Program-made: the position numbers and the translations under genes
Part shown: positions 33,898-42,063 of the stretch, one piece after another
Position numbering within the stretch: the first letter of the stretch is position 1
Layout: the number at the start of each line of letters is the position of its first letter
NCBI GenBank assembly: GCA_964454645.1
Contig: CAYVTM010000001.1
Location: forward strand, 1 to 64,000
DNA length: 64,000 bases
Reading direction: 5' to 3'
From: CAYVTM01 sp964454645
GTDB lineage: Bacteria; Bacteroidota; Bacteroidia; Sphingobacteriales; Sphingobacteriaceae
Notes under the pieces: model-generated
Databases searched by the model: none
Told to the model about the DNA's origin: nothing
What the model saw: the letters and a program-made list of their open reading frames with translations, nothing else

Positions 33898-34575
33898 TCA
33901 GTTGATTTTCTGATTTATAAACTCAAAGATATACATGTAATCCCCGGCGATTTGTATATACATTTTTGAGAATGTTTCATTTAAATTTTGTACATCTTTT
34001 TGTGACAAATAGCTGCCCGTAATTTTTAAATTTATTCTGTTTAACGCATAAACAATATTTTCATTGCTGGTATAAGAAAATAAATATTCTACATCGAGGA
34101 AACGTTGGTAAAATGTATCGAAGCTTTCGGAATTTTCAATCCCGTTGAAGCGAAGAAAATCAATTATTTTAGCCCTGTCGGCAGTCCCCAGGAGTTCGTA
34201 ATACCTTGCTACCGAAACCTTATTTTCGCGAATCAACAAACTGTCTAAGAGCAACTCGAGTCCTATATGAGCTAACATAAAAGGTTTTACCCCTTTATGA
34301 TCGAAATTTATTTTTCTTAATTCCCTAATGATTAATTGGTTCTTCTCTTTGAAATAATCCGAGTCATGAAAATACATATCGACCAGTAGATGTCTTTCCC
34401 AACCCTGTTCAATTTGCAGAAGCACCTTATCTTCCTGCCAGGCAATACGATGCTTATGTGGATGGATATTCCACCTTCGGTTATGGCTTTTTACCAAATC
34501 GGGCAGGGCAATGCCGGCAATCGTATAGGGATTGTTGCTCTGCCGGTCGAAATAAAAGTGGGATAAATAATTCAT
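33898..34575 (-). CDS. acyl carrier protein phosphodiesterase-like protein (AcpH family)
   Basis: With the ATG at 34575 the product is 225 residues, starting MNYLSHFYFDRQSNNPYTIA. That opening, with GIALPDLVKSHNRRWNIH and the later ERHLLVDMYFHDSDYF and MLAHIGLELLLDSLL, matches the AcpH (DUF479) family, a helical HD-like fold that removes the phosphopantetheine arm of acyl carrier protein in Escherichia coli. A longer frame reaches to 34659, but the added residues are not family-like. The stop codon abuts the start of the PorV/PorQ gene. The enzymatic role in Bacteroidota is unproven. Confidence 0.7.
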   Translation of the reverse strand: MNYLSHFYFDRQSNNPYTIAGIALPDLVKSHNRRWNIHPHKHRIAWQEDKVLLQIEQGWERHLLVDMYFHDSDYFKEKNQLIIRELRKINFDHKGVKPFMLAHIGLELLLDSLLIRENKVSVARYYELLGTADRAKIIDFLRFNGIENSESFDTFYQRFLDVEYLFSYTSNENIVYALNRINLKITGSYLSQKDVQNLNETFSKMYIQIAGDYMYIFEFINQKIN

Positions 34576-34663
34576 TGCTTGCCAATAGGGACGGAATATC
34601 CTGTTTATTCCCCTTCCTGCCAAAAGTACAGAAAGCCTTATGAAAAGAGAAATAGGCATGGAA

Positions 34664-34694
34664 GTTTAATAAATCGCTACATTTTTTATCTTTG
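34664..34694 (+). promoter_or_regulatory. promoter of tyrS
   Basis: TATCTTTG (34687-34694) is an exact -7 box, with a partial TTTA about 18 bases upstream at 34665-34668. The start of transcription would lie near 34700, 20 bases before the tyrS start codon. Confidence 0.5.
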
Positions 34695-34719
34695 AATTTT
34701 TAAATCAGATTGGAACACC

Positions 34720-36009
34720 ATGATCAATTTTGTTGAGGAATTACGATGGAGGGGGATGTTGCACGGTATCATGCCCGGAACTGAAGATATGTTGAACGGG
34801 GGACTTACTGCGGGCTATATCGGTTTCGACCCTACGGCCGATTCATTACATGTGGGGAGCTTAACGCAAATTATGACCCTGATTCATTTTCAGCGGGCAG
34901 GTCATAAGCCCATTGTTTTAATAGGTGGAGCAACCGGAATGGTTGGCGACCCGACAGGGAAGTCGCAGGAAAGGAATTTACTTTCGGAAGAAGAATTGAA
35001 TCGTAACGTAGAAGGCATCCGTAACCAGCTGGCTAAATTCATCGACTTTGATGGTACCGCTGCCAATGCCGCAGAGATGGTAAATAATTACGATTGGTTT
35101 AAAGATTTTTCTTTTTTAGGGTTTATTCGGGATGTGGGTAAACACATTACCGTCAATTATATGATGGCCAAAGATTCGGTGAAGAAACGTTTGGAAGGAG
35201 AATGCGGAATGTCTTTTACGGAATTTTCCTATCAGCTGGTACAAGGTTACGACTTCTATCATTTATGGAAACATAAAAAATGTATGATTCAAATGGGAGG
35301 ATCGGATCAATGGGGAAATATAGTTACAGGAACCGAATTTATTCGACGTAAAGCAGCAGGAAATGCTTTTGCTTTAACCACTCAGTTAATCAAAAAAGCG
35401 GATGGGTCGAAGTTCGGAAAATCCGAAGGGGGAAATGTTTGGCTGGATGCGAACAAAACGTCTCCCTATAAATTTTATCAGTTTTGGTTAAACACAGCCG
35501 ATACGGAAGCGAAATCATATATCCGCATTTTCACCTTACTTTCCAGAGAAGAAATTGAAAAGTTGGAGAAAGAACATGATGAAGCTCCTCATTTGCGTAC
35601 ACTTCAGAAAGTATTGGCAAAAGAAATCACAATACGCGTTCATTCGGAGCCGGCTTATGAAATGGCTGTGAAATCGTCCGGGTTCTTATTTGGTAATGCC
35701 GGTATAACATTTCTAGAAGAATTAACTCAGGAAGAAGTGTTTGAAATATTTGAAGGGCTTCCTCAGTTTCGCATTTCTAAAGATGTACTGAAAGAGGGTG
35801 TAAATGTTATTGATTTGCTGGCGGCACATACAACGATATTCCCATCTAAGGGCGAAGCGAAAAAAATGATTCAGGGCGGTGGGGTCGCTGTTAATAAAGT
35901 GAAAGTAGAAAGTCCTGAAAGCTTAATTTCAGAAACACATATCGTCAATACAAATTTTATTGTTGCCCAAAAAGGAAAGAAAAATTATTTTTTGATTGTT
36001 GTTGAATAG
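34720..36009 (+). CDS. tyrS: tyrosyl-tRNA synthetase
   Basis: The 429-residue enzyme has the class I signatures HVGS (44-47, in the HIGH position) and KFGKS (in the KMSKS position), the tyrosine pocket in YIGFDPTADSLHVG and QLVQGYDFYHL, and a C-terminal S4 RNA-binding domain (about 355-425, with ALMK-type PSKGEAKKMIQGGGVAVN). It charges tRNA-Tyr. It is a single-gene unit that converges on the LuxE-like gene 76 bases further on. No T-box or similar leader is visible. Confidence 0.97.
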   Translation: MINFVEELRWRGMLHGIMPGTEDMLNGGLTAGYIGFDPTADSLHVGSLTQIMTLIHFQRAGHKPIVLIGGATGMVGDPTGKSQERNLLSEEELNRNVEGIRNQLAKFIDFDGTAANAAEMVNNYDWFKDFSFLGFIRDVGKHITVNYMMAKDSVKKRLEGECGMSFTEFSYQLVQGYDFYHLWKHKKCMIQMGGSDQWGNIVTGTEFIRRKAAGNAFALTTQLIKKADGSKFGKSEGGNVWLDANKTSPYKFYQFWLNTADTEAKSYIRIFTLLSREEIEKLEKEHDEAPHLRTLQKVLAKEITIRVHSEPAYEMAVKSSGFLFGNAGITFLEELTQEEVFEIFEGLPQFRISKDVLKEGVNVIDLLAAHTTIFPSKGEAKKMIQGGGVAVNKVKVESPESLISETHIVNTNFIVAQKGKKNYFLIVVE

Positions 36010-36085
36010 ACCCTATCCCGCTTGGTAGAAAATTAAATTTGAGGGGGAGGCATTATCCTGTTCTATATTATTCGCTGCTATCCTT

Positions 36086-37075
36086 TTACTGAACCAATAG
36101 ATTACATCCTCGTATATCCGAATGGTCGAAGCGGCCCATAATTTCAAAACTATCATCTTCGGATAAACGTCCAAGATCTTGTGTGGCTATAAACGAGCAG
36201 GAATACAGATTTGCGAGGTCTATGATATTGATACCTCCGGTTTTCCCGGTATCGGCCAATGTTAATGGGTCGTTGCTTTCGCGAATCAGCACTTTCATCC
36301 AGGGAGGGCAACTGAAAATCCCGCCGCCTTGTGAATAGGCCTGTGATAATACTTCCGTCATTCCATACTCCGAATGGATAGAACTTACTCCGAATGCCTT
36401 TTTTAAAATCTTATGCAATTCGGGCTTGAGCAATTCTTTACGCTTACCTTTCATCCCTCCTGTTTCCATCAATAATACATTCGACATTTTAAAGGGGAGC
36501 TGCTCCGCGAAATCCAATAAGGCATAGCTTACTCCTAACAATATGGTGGGGGTATCTTTTTCTTCGAGTTGTAAAATTGTTTTTTTCAATGCCGCCAGAT
36601 CATAGAGAAAATAACCACTTTGGGGATGTTGAGATTTTTTAATAAAATCATCAACCATATAAATCAAAGAAGAGCCGGTACGTTCGGAATAGGATGGAAG
36701 TAAAGCCAGTATACAATATTCATTAATCGGCCCGTAGAAATATTGAAAGCTGCGCAGATAGCTTTCGCGGTACAAAGAAATTTTAGCGACATGATGTTTA
36801 CTTTCGGAGAGACCGCTCGTACTGCTGCTGGTGAAAATAATTTCGGTAGGATAGGAATCGCATTGCACTTTTTGGCTTTTAAAGAAATCAATGGGTAGAA
36901 AAGGAATCTCTGTATATTTTTTTATAGTTTCGGGATTTGTTCCCAGGTATTGTAAATATTCCTTATAGACAGGGTTCCGGTTAGCCTGAAAAGCAAATAC
37001 TTCCAGACAAAGCCGGTTAAAACTTCCGTAATTATGATTCTTAAAAATCTCTTGTTCTAACAATTCGGGCTTCAT
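36086..37075 (-). CDS. LuxE-like acyl-protein synthetase / PaaK-related adenylating enzyme
   Basis: From the ATG at 37075 the product has 329 residues (MKPELLEQEIFKNHNYGSFN). The adenylate-forming mark FTSSSTSGLSESKH is present, as are LGVSYALLDFAEQL and HSEYGMTEVLSQAY; this set matches the acyl-protein synthetase (LuxE) family that activates fatty acids as acyl-AMP. A longer frame reaches 37177 but would run into the lipoprotein gene on the other strand. In Bacteroidota such proteins are found without luciferase genes and may be involved in acyl transfer for lipid or surface polymer synthesis. The substrate is unknown. Confidence 0.75.
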   Translation of the reverse strand: MKPELLEQEIFKNHNYGSFNRLCLEVFAFQANRNPVYKEYLQYLGTNPETIKKYTEIPFLPIDFFKSQKVQCDSYPTEIIFTSSSTSGLSESKHHVAKISLYRESYLRSFQYFYGPINEYCILALLPSYSERTGSSLIYMVDDFIKKSQHPQSGYFLYDLAALKKTILQLEEKDTPTILLGVSYALLDFAEQLPFKMSNVLLMETGGMKGKRKELLKPELHKILKKAFGVSSIHSEYGMTEVLSQAYSQGGGIFSCPPWMKVLIRESNDPLTLADTGKTGGINIIDLANLYSCSFIATQDLGRLSEDDSFEIMGRFDHSDIRGCNLLVQ

Positions 37076-37116
37076 TTTTGTATAATAAGATAAGCAAAAT
37101 TCACTAAATTTAGCAT

Positions 37117-37124
37117 TAGATTTG
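37117..37124 (+). promoter_or_regulatory. -7 box TAGATTTG just before the lipoprotein gene
   Basis: An exact TAnnTTTG match ends six bases before the ATG at 37131. If used, transcription would begin at or next to the start codon, so the message would be leaderless or nearly so. No good TTTG is seen at the -33 distance. Confidence 0.38.
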
Positions 37125-37130
37125 CAGCAC

Positions 37131-37613
37131 ATGAAATATTTTGCAATTATTTTAGGAATATTTCTAATGATAAGCACGAATGCGTGTAATAAATTAGAAA
37201 ATTATGAGCTTGCTCCAAAGATTATGGATGGCTCTTATACACTGCTGAAAAGTATTAGCGGACAGGATACGGCTTTGCTCTTGCGTTTTACTTTTACGGA
37301 TGGAGATGGGAATGTGGGTCTTAGAGACGCAGATACTTTTCCTCCCAACGATCGAAATCTTTTTGTAGATTATTACGAACGCCAATCCGGAGGGTTTACA
37401 AAAATTCTGATTCCGAATACCGATGATACCCTAAATTTTAATTCGCGCATTCGGGATTTCGGATCGGGAACTGCTGCAAAAGGTATGGTAGAAATGCATA
37501 TCAATATTAGTTTTGTGATTGCTGATACGATTCGTTTCGATTATTCGATCCAAGATAAAAGTGGTAATCGCAGCAATTGGTTAAGTACCGGAAAAATTCC
37601 ACTGAATAACTGA
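37131..37613 (+). CDS. small lipoprotein, function unknown
   Basis: The 160-residue product starts MKYFAIILGIFLMISTNAC: a type II signal peptide with Cys19 as lipidation site. The mature part holds LRFTFTDGDGNVGLRDADTF, an acidic loop that looks like a calcium-binding turn, and ends in a beta-rich segment. Many Bacteroidota encode lipoproteins with this FTDGDGNVGL pattern, but I know no function. A TTG start at 37122 is possible but not needed. The gene diverges from the LuxE-like gene and converges on the 37679-38119 gene. Confidence 0.75.
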   Translation: MKYFAIILGIFLMISTNACNKLENYELAPKIMDGSYTLLKSISGQDTALLLRFTFTDGDGNVGLRDADTFPPNDRNLFVDYYERQSGGFTKILIPNTDDTLNFNSRIRDFGSGTAAKGMVEMHINISFVIADTIRFDYSIQDKSGNRSNWLSTGKIPLNN

Positions 37614-37678
37614 TTGTATTTAATATTGCTTAGTGAAATTTTTATAAAAACATTATCTAAAGCCCAACTAAATAAAAA

Positions 37679-38119
37679 TTACTCTGATTCTGTTTCTTTT
37701 GATTTATTCTCTTTTGATACAGCTTCTTGTGTGTGAGTCTCGGTGGGGCTCTTACTCAGGTATTCCCTTATTTTCCTATATAAATCGGGATTCCAACGTT
37801 CATCGATAAAGCGTGTGACAAGATTCATAAATGCTTGGGCCAATCCGTATTTTAGAATAAAATTACTTCGTTTCGACAATATTTTATCAGCGAAGATTCC
37901 CAAAGCGATACTCAATCCGGTAGAGATTAAATATTTGTTAGACGAATCAGTTTTAAAAATCGATTTAAATCCCGATGTGATCAATGCCCCTGCATCGAAA
38001 TCTTTTATCAGAGATTCCACATGCCGGTTCAGCTCCAATTCTTTTTGTACAACTTCTTTTTTCAACTGAAGGATTGCTTTGTCAAGATCTTTTGTGTTAC
38101 GTATTTTATTCATCGTCAT
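37679..38119 (-). CDS. unknown protein after a holin-like gene
   Basis: The 146-residue product has a coiled-coil-like N terminus (DLDKAILQLKKEVVQKELEL), a hydrophobic centre (SNKYLISTGLSIALGIFADK, about 80-100, one possible membrane span) and a Lys/Glu-rich tail. I do not recognise a family. Its start overlaps the end of the holin-like gene by 14 bases, so they are translated together; a role together with that small membrane protein at the inner membrane is plausible. Similar pairs occur near stress-type membrane proteins (YqjK/YqjE-like) in other bacteria, but I cannot claim homology. Confidence 0.6.
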   Translation of the reverse strand: MTMNKIRNTKDLDKAILQLKKEVVQKELELNRHVESLIKDFDAGALITSGFKSIFKTDSSNKYLISTGLSIALGIFADKILSKRSNFILKYGLAQAFMNLVTRFIDERWNPDLYRKIREYLSKSPTETHTQEAVSKENKSKETESE

Positions 38120-38465
38120 CCTCCTTAAACAATATTTTAATAAGTATTGTACTCATTCGTTGCTGTATGCTTTTCCTAAATAAAAGAAGAACTAGTGCGA
38201 GTATAAAATAGAAAGCAGCAACATAAAGAAATCCGGTAAAACTATTCTGACATAATTCCCCGATATAATAGGCTGCCGAAAAGCTTCCGAACAATAAACA
38301 GAAAAATAAAAATATGATAACCAGTAAAGAGGATACAGCAGTTGCAATAAGCTCTAATAAAACCTTCTTAAACTGAAGGGTCAGCAAAGTTGATCGGATT
38401 TGAGTATAGGCTTTGAATTGATCAAACAACTCTTTGAAGGAATTCTTGATTTCCGGTACTTCCAT
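38106..38465 (-). CDS. phage-holin-family / YqjE-like membrane protein
   Basis: The 119-residue protein has a cytoplasmic N-terminal helix (about 1-35), a double membrane-span core (ELIATAVSSLLVIIFLFFCLLFGS and GFLYVAAFYFILALVLLLF) and a basic, then acidic tail ending FKEDDDE. The pattern matches the superfamily annotated as phage holin or DUF1469 (YqjE-like), which in most chromosomes has nothing to do with phage. No phage genes are near. It overlaps the unknown protein gene downstream by 14 bases. Confidence 0.65.
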   Translation of the reverse strand: MEVPEIKNSFKELFDQFKAYTQIRSTLLTLQFKKVLLELIATAVSSLLVIIFLFFCLLFGSFSAAYYIGELCQNSFTGFLYVAAFYFILALVLLLFRKSIQQRMSTILIKILFKEDDDE

Positions 38466-38509
38466 TTATTTTTTTATACAAGGTACGAATAAGGGAATGA
38501 AAATGGAAA

Positions 38510-40381
38510 TTAACGATAGGGAGCAAGCTCGGGACGGCCGATATCGAAATCGCGAAGGTTTAGGTTATTGATACTGAATGGATTGAAGCGGTAATTTACT
38601 CCGGAACCGGATGGAATATTCGGGTAATACCCCAAAGAAAGGCGAATGGTATTCACTACGAGGTTTTCCTTACGTATCAGGAAGCCCATTCCGTATGCCT
38701 GATAAATGGTATTATCGTTGATGGCAGGATGAAAGGGATTACTGCTCACTTTTCCTGCTCCGGCGAAAAGCACTGTTGCCAATTGTATTCCTGCAAAATT
38801 AAAAGGGGTATAAACAATCGATTCGAATTTTAGTAATGTCTTGAAAGTTCCCATTACTTTATTACTGTTAAAGCCATACAAACTTTCGGAAGTCCTGCCG
38901 TTAAGATTAATAAAATCGTTAGGATTGCGATTTAAGCCGCTGGTATTAATCAGATAAACGAACTGGCGAAAGTCCCATTTTCCCAAACTCCACAAGTCTG
39001 TAAAGTAAGTACCATCAACAGTAAATACTCCTTTTTGTGTGATGTAATTGTTATAGAAAATTCCATATTCTGCACCGGCTGAAAGATAACCGAACCCTTC
39101 TACATGTTGTCCCGCACGAAAGCGCAGACCCACATAAATATAATCTTCAAGCTCCCGGTTTTCTTTTCCGGCAACAATCATCAGTGAACGTCCTTCTGGA
39201 ACATCTTCCACATTACCGAAACGGAAGATTTTTCTATCCTTATAGTACCTACGTGTTGAAAAACCGAAGCTGGCTAAAAAAACGATATTGTGTTGAAAAA
39301 GATTTAAAGTATCCAGGTTCGGACCCGGGCGGTTATAGTAATGTGTGTTCACTATTCTTCCCGATAAAATCATTGCCGTACTTCGGTCGGCAAGTGTTGC
39401 ATATGAAACGGGAAAACTTCTTCCGAGCCAGGCATCACTTATATCATATTGAAGCATAGATGGAATAAAAGTGCCATCAGTACGCGTAAAAATATAATCC
39501 TGATCGTATCGGGTATAACCAGCGGAACCTGCCCATTTGGTTAGAGGAGAGAAAAATGTTCGTTCAAAATTAATACCGCGATAACGTAAATTTGGATCGG
39601 TATTATAAAATAATTTCCCATCGATATAAGTATTGCGAATATTTACATCTTTATATTCTCCCGCCCAATTGGTAAATTTACGTTCGTTAAAATTGTAAGT
39701 TCCTTCCTGAAAAATACGATTACCACTTCCCAAAAAGTTTGATTCGGTAAGGTTAAAATCACTGGAAGAGGTACTCGCTCCGAATGATCCGTTCAGCGAC
39801 CAACGATCCTGAACAATAACTATAACATCTACACTATCCGAAGTACTTTTTATTTTCTTGATATAAATACGTGCATCTCGAATATATTCCTGGCGGCGTA
39901 ATAAACGTTCCGACTCGCGGATAGCAAGCGGATCAATTGTTTCGTTTTTTTTGAAGAGAAGCTGATATCGGATATTTCTTTTCGTAGTACGTACACTTAG
40001 AGAATTCCCGATCTCCTCGAGTTTACCTACGTTATAAACAAGCGTATCTTCTACATTAGTGCCAAAAGGATTGAGGGTTTTAATATAAACACTGCGTATG
40101 ACCTTACCATTAAACTTATCGTAATTATCGGTTTTGCTTACCGGTTTTTTGTTTACTACGTTGTTTGATGGAGAAGGTTGTTCGTAAATATTTTTAAATA
40201 ACCAGTACGATAATTTGTTTTTACTGGCTGCGCGATACAAGGCACTATCGACCTTGTCGTAATTACTCTTGTTATTATTGGGATGTGCAGATGTATCTTG
40301 AGCATAAGTATGTATACCCATACCTGTTAAAATAAAGAAAGCAGATATTGTTTTAAGATTGCTCCCGAATATCATCCTCAT
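38510..40381 (-). CDS. BamA/TamA-like outer-membrane barrel protein
   Basis: The 623-residue product has a signal peptide (about 1-28, ending GIHTYAQD), a linker, one POTRA-like module (about 95-200, GKVIRSVYIKTLNPFGTN to VDVIVIVQDRWSLNG) and a C-terminal barrel with the surface antigen pattern, ending SINNLNLRDFDIGRPELAPYR. True BamA has five POTRA domains and about 800-900 residues, so this is a shorter paralogue of the TamA/BamA superfamily. It may insert a narrow set of proteins or act as a plain barrel. Its start overlaps the AI-2E-family gene by 29 bases, an unusually long overlap, so the two are coupled. Confidence 0.75.
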   Translation of the reverse strand: MRMIFGSNLKTISAFFILTGMGIHTYAQDTSAHPNNNKSNYDKVDSALYRAASKNKLSYWLFKNIYEQPSPSNNVVNKKPVSKTDNYDKFNGKVIRSVYIKTLNPFGTNVEDTLVYNVGKLEEIGNSLSVRTTKRNIRYQLLFKKNETIDPLAIRESERLLRRQEYIRDARIYIKKIKSTSDSVDVIVIVQDRWSLNGSFGASTSSSDFNLTESNFLGSGNRIFQEGTYNFNERKFTNWAGEYKDVNIRNTYIDGKLFYNTDPNLRYRGINFERTFFSPLTKWAGSAGYTRYDQDYIFTRTDGTFIPSMLQYDISDAWLGRSFPVSYATLADRSTAMILSGRIVNTHYYNRPGPNLDTLNLFQHNIVFLASFGFSTRRYYKDRKIFRFGNVEDVPEGRSLMIVAGKENRELEDYIYVGLRFRAGQHVEGFGYLSAGAEYGIFYNNYITQKGVFTVDGTYFTDLWSLGKWDFRQFVYLINTSGLNRNPNDFINLNGRTSESLYGFNSNKVMGTFKTLLKFESIVYTPFNFAGIQLATVLFAGAGKVSSNPFHPAINDNTIYQAYGMGFLIRKENLVVNTIRLSLGYYPNIPSGSGVNYRFNPFSINNLNLRDFDIGRPELAPYR

Positions 40382-41426
40382 TATTTTTTGCAGATTCTTT
40401 ACTTATAGCTTCATCTTCATGAACTATACCGTATTTTTTTTCATAGATAGTAAATAACAGCAGAAAATAAGAAATAAGTAAAGGACCGAATACGAGACCT
40501 AATATTCCAAAGGTTGGAATACCAATGATGACGCCAATAATGGTAATGATGGGATGTATGTCGCCGATTTTTTTTGCAATTACCAATCGAAGTAAATTAT
40601 CGATGTTTACTACGAGAACGAATCCCCAAATCATAATCCCTATACCACCAATAGTATCCCCGTTAGATAAGGCGATTAAGCCTGCGGGTACAAAAATAAT
40701 GGGTGCTCCGATAATAGGGATAAAACTGAGTATGGCAGTAATAGTTCCCCAAAAGATCGGGTCCTGAAATCCGAAGATTACAAAGCCTAATGCTATAAAA
40801 GATCCCTGCGCAATAGCGATGAGTGTTTGCCCTAATACATTCGAATAGGTTATATTTTTTAACTCATCGGCAAAGAGTAAAGTATTGTCGGATTTGAAAG
40901 GCATATACTTTTTTATGGCTTTTTCGAATTTATCGTATTCGACAAACATGAAATAAAGCAGAAAGTACATAATCGTAATAATTGCAAATGTCCCCAGCAC
41001 TGCACTAATGACCGATGGGAAAGCACCCAATGCCCAGTTTTCGATATTATGAATCGCCGTCTCAATCATTTCCGATTTTTTGAAATCGATGTGCGTAATT
41101 TTTGAAAGTTTTTCGATAAGCTCGGAAATCTGATGACTATTTTCGTTGTAATATTTGATTTTACTAACTACCATCCTGCTTAGTGCGAAGAACGGTAATA
41201 TCATAACGACAAAAGATAGGACAATAATCAGAAGGGTGCTGATCGCTCTTCTCCATTTCCATTTCAGAATCATGTGCAGATAGGCCGGCCGTAAAATCGT
41301 GTACAATACAGTAGCACCGAGAATGGCTGTAAAAATATCTTTTAAAGAATAGACTAAGAGAATCCCGATAACGACAAGGATGGTGATAATTATATTCTTT
41401 TGCTGATGGTTGGTATATATTGACAT
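40353..41426 (-). CDS. AI-2E family (TqsA/YdiK-like) membrane transporter
   Basis: The 357-residue protein has about eight membrane spans, with the family pattern of a first pair (IIITILVVIGILLVYSL and FTAILGATVLYTIL), a long periplasmic or cytoplasmic insert, and a C-terminal group with FWGTITAILSFIPIIGAPII and FVPAGLIALSNGDTIGGIGI. That is the AI-2E transporter superfamily, which includes TqsA and Na+/H+ antiporters; few substrates are known. It is the first gene of a series with the BamA-like gene (29-base overlap). Whether it moves autoinducer-2 is doubtful here, as no luxS is seen. Confidence 0.88.
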   Translation of the reverse strand: MSIYTNHQQKNIIITILVVIGILLVYSLKDIFTAILGATVLYTILRPAYLHMILKWKWRRAISTLLIIVLSFVVMILPFFALSRMVVSKIKYYNENSHQISELIEKLSKITHIDFKKSEMIETAIHNIENWALGAFPSVISAVLGTFAIITIMYFLLYFMFVEYDKFEKAIKKYMPFKSDNTLLFADELKNITYSNVLGQTLIAIAQGSFIALGFVIFGFQDPIFWGTITAILSFIPIIGAPIIFVPAGLIALSNGDTIGGIGIMIWGFVLVVNIDNLLRLVIAKKIGDIHPIITIIGVIIGIPTFGILGLVFGPLLISYFLLLFTIYEKKYGIVHEDEAISKESAKNNEDDIREQS

Positions 41427-41470
41427 GATTGTATCTTTTTAATAAAGATAGAATCATTTTTGAATAAATG

Positions 41471-41501
41471 AAAAAACCGAGGCGGGCGCCCCGGTTTTTT
41501 T
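41471..41501. terminator. bidirectional terminator
   Basis: AAAAAACCG and CGGTTTTTT flank a GC-rich inner hairpin (GGCG/CGCC). On the minus strand it follows the small lmo0937-type gene by about 65 bases and is ended by T residues. It isolates that gene from the AI-2E gene further along. Confidence 0.8.
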
Positions 41502-41567
41502 CGTTCGCAGAGTTACCCATTCTCTGCATTTCTAAACTAAACTAAACTAAATTGTGGGAAGATCCCT

Positions 41568-41720
41568 TTATACTTGTTTACTCTGCATTACACGAAGTAA
41601 AACAGAGATAATTGCCATTATTAATAAAACATGTATTAAACTTCCTGCTTTAAAATTATAAAATCCAATAGCCCAAAGTATTACAAAAATTATAGCTACT
41701 ATGTATAATAGGTTGCTCAT
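41568..41720 (-). CDS. lmo0937-type small membrane peptide
   Basis: Fifty codons from the ATG at 41718-41720 to the TAA at 41568-41570 encode MSNLLYIVAIIFVILWAIGF, then YNFKAGSLIHVLLIMAIISV and LLRVMQSKQV. Two membrane helices with the IGFxxFxAGxLIHxLL centre are the mark of the lmo0937 family, tiny membrane proteins of unknown function that are often induced under stress. The gene is easily missed because of its size. It has its own terminator downstream and 343 bases of non-coding DNA upstream. Confidence 0.8.
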   Translation of the reverse strand: MSNLLYIVAIIFVILWAIGFYNFKAGSLIHVLLIMAIISVLLRVMQSKQV

Positions 41721-42063
41721 TTGTTCATGTTTTCATAAATAGATACTACAAAACCGGGCCAAATTATTTTATTAATAAAATAATCGTTTTTTGTTGTTTT
41801 TAAGCCTATTTATGCGGTAATACAGTCCGGTGTGGAATCCTCGTCTCTGGAAATATTTCCACATTTTGAGGATTTTTCTCCCTGATAGCTATCCCGAAAA
41901 ATTATAAAGAACGAAGAATAAACCTGCATACCGCTCATTAATACACAGGTTTATATCATAGGTAGCTGTAAGGCCAGCTACTGATTTGCCATAATCAAGC
42001 CAATAGTAATGATGTAACAGATTTGCCCGGCAGATGTTTTTGAATTAAGATGAAATGTGAAGA
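41721..42063. other. non-coding region with a 22-base palindrome
   Basis: The 343 bases between the small membrane peptide and the first histidine kinase gene (end) hold a perfect AT-only palindrome (41763-41784) and a 7-base hairpin, GTAGCTG/CAGCTAC, at 41962-41981. A 30-codon minus-strand frame starting MWKYFQRRGF is present but not convincing. No RNA gene is recognised. Confidence 0.45.
41763..41784. repeat. perfect 22-base AT palindrome upstream of the lmo0937-type gene
   Basis: ATTATTTTATT and its exact reverse complement meet without spacer, about 45-65 bases before the start codon of the small membrane peptide. The position is right for an operator, but AT-only palindromes are easily found by chance in such DNA. 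Confidence 0.4.

Noticed and set aside
38106..38465. Holin-family annotation as a sign of prophage
   Set aside because: No phage structural, lysis or integrase genes are near; the superfamily includes many chromosomal membrane proteins.
40353..41426. AI-2E family gene as evidence for quorum sensing
   Set aside because: The family is broad and often unrelated to autoinducer-2, and no luxS or receptor gene accompanies it.
41532..41551. Four tandem copies of CTAAA
   Set aside because: Too short for a functional repeat array; common slippage in AT-rich DNA.
41747..41761. Sigma-54-like promoter on the minus strand (TGGCCCGGTTTTGTA) before the small membrane peptide
   Set aside because: Only nine bases separate the -24 GG from the -12 element, and that element is GT, not GC; sigma-54 spacing is strict at ten bases.
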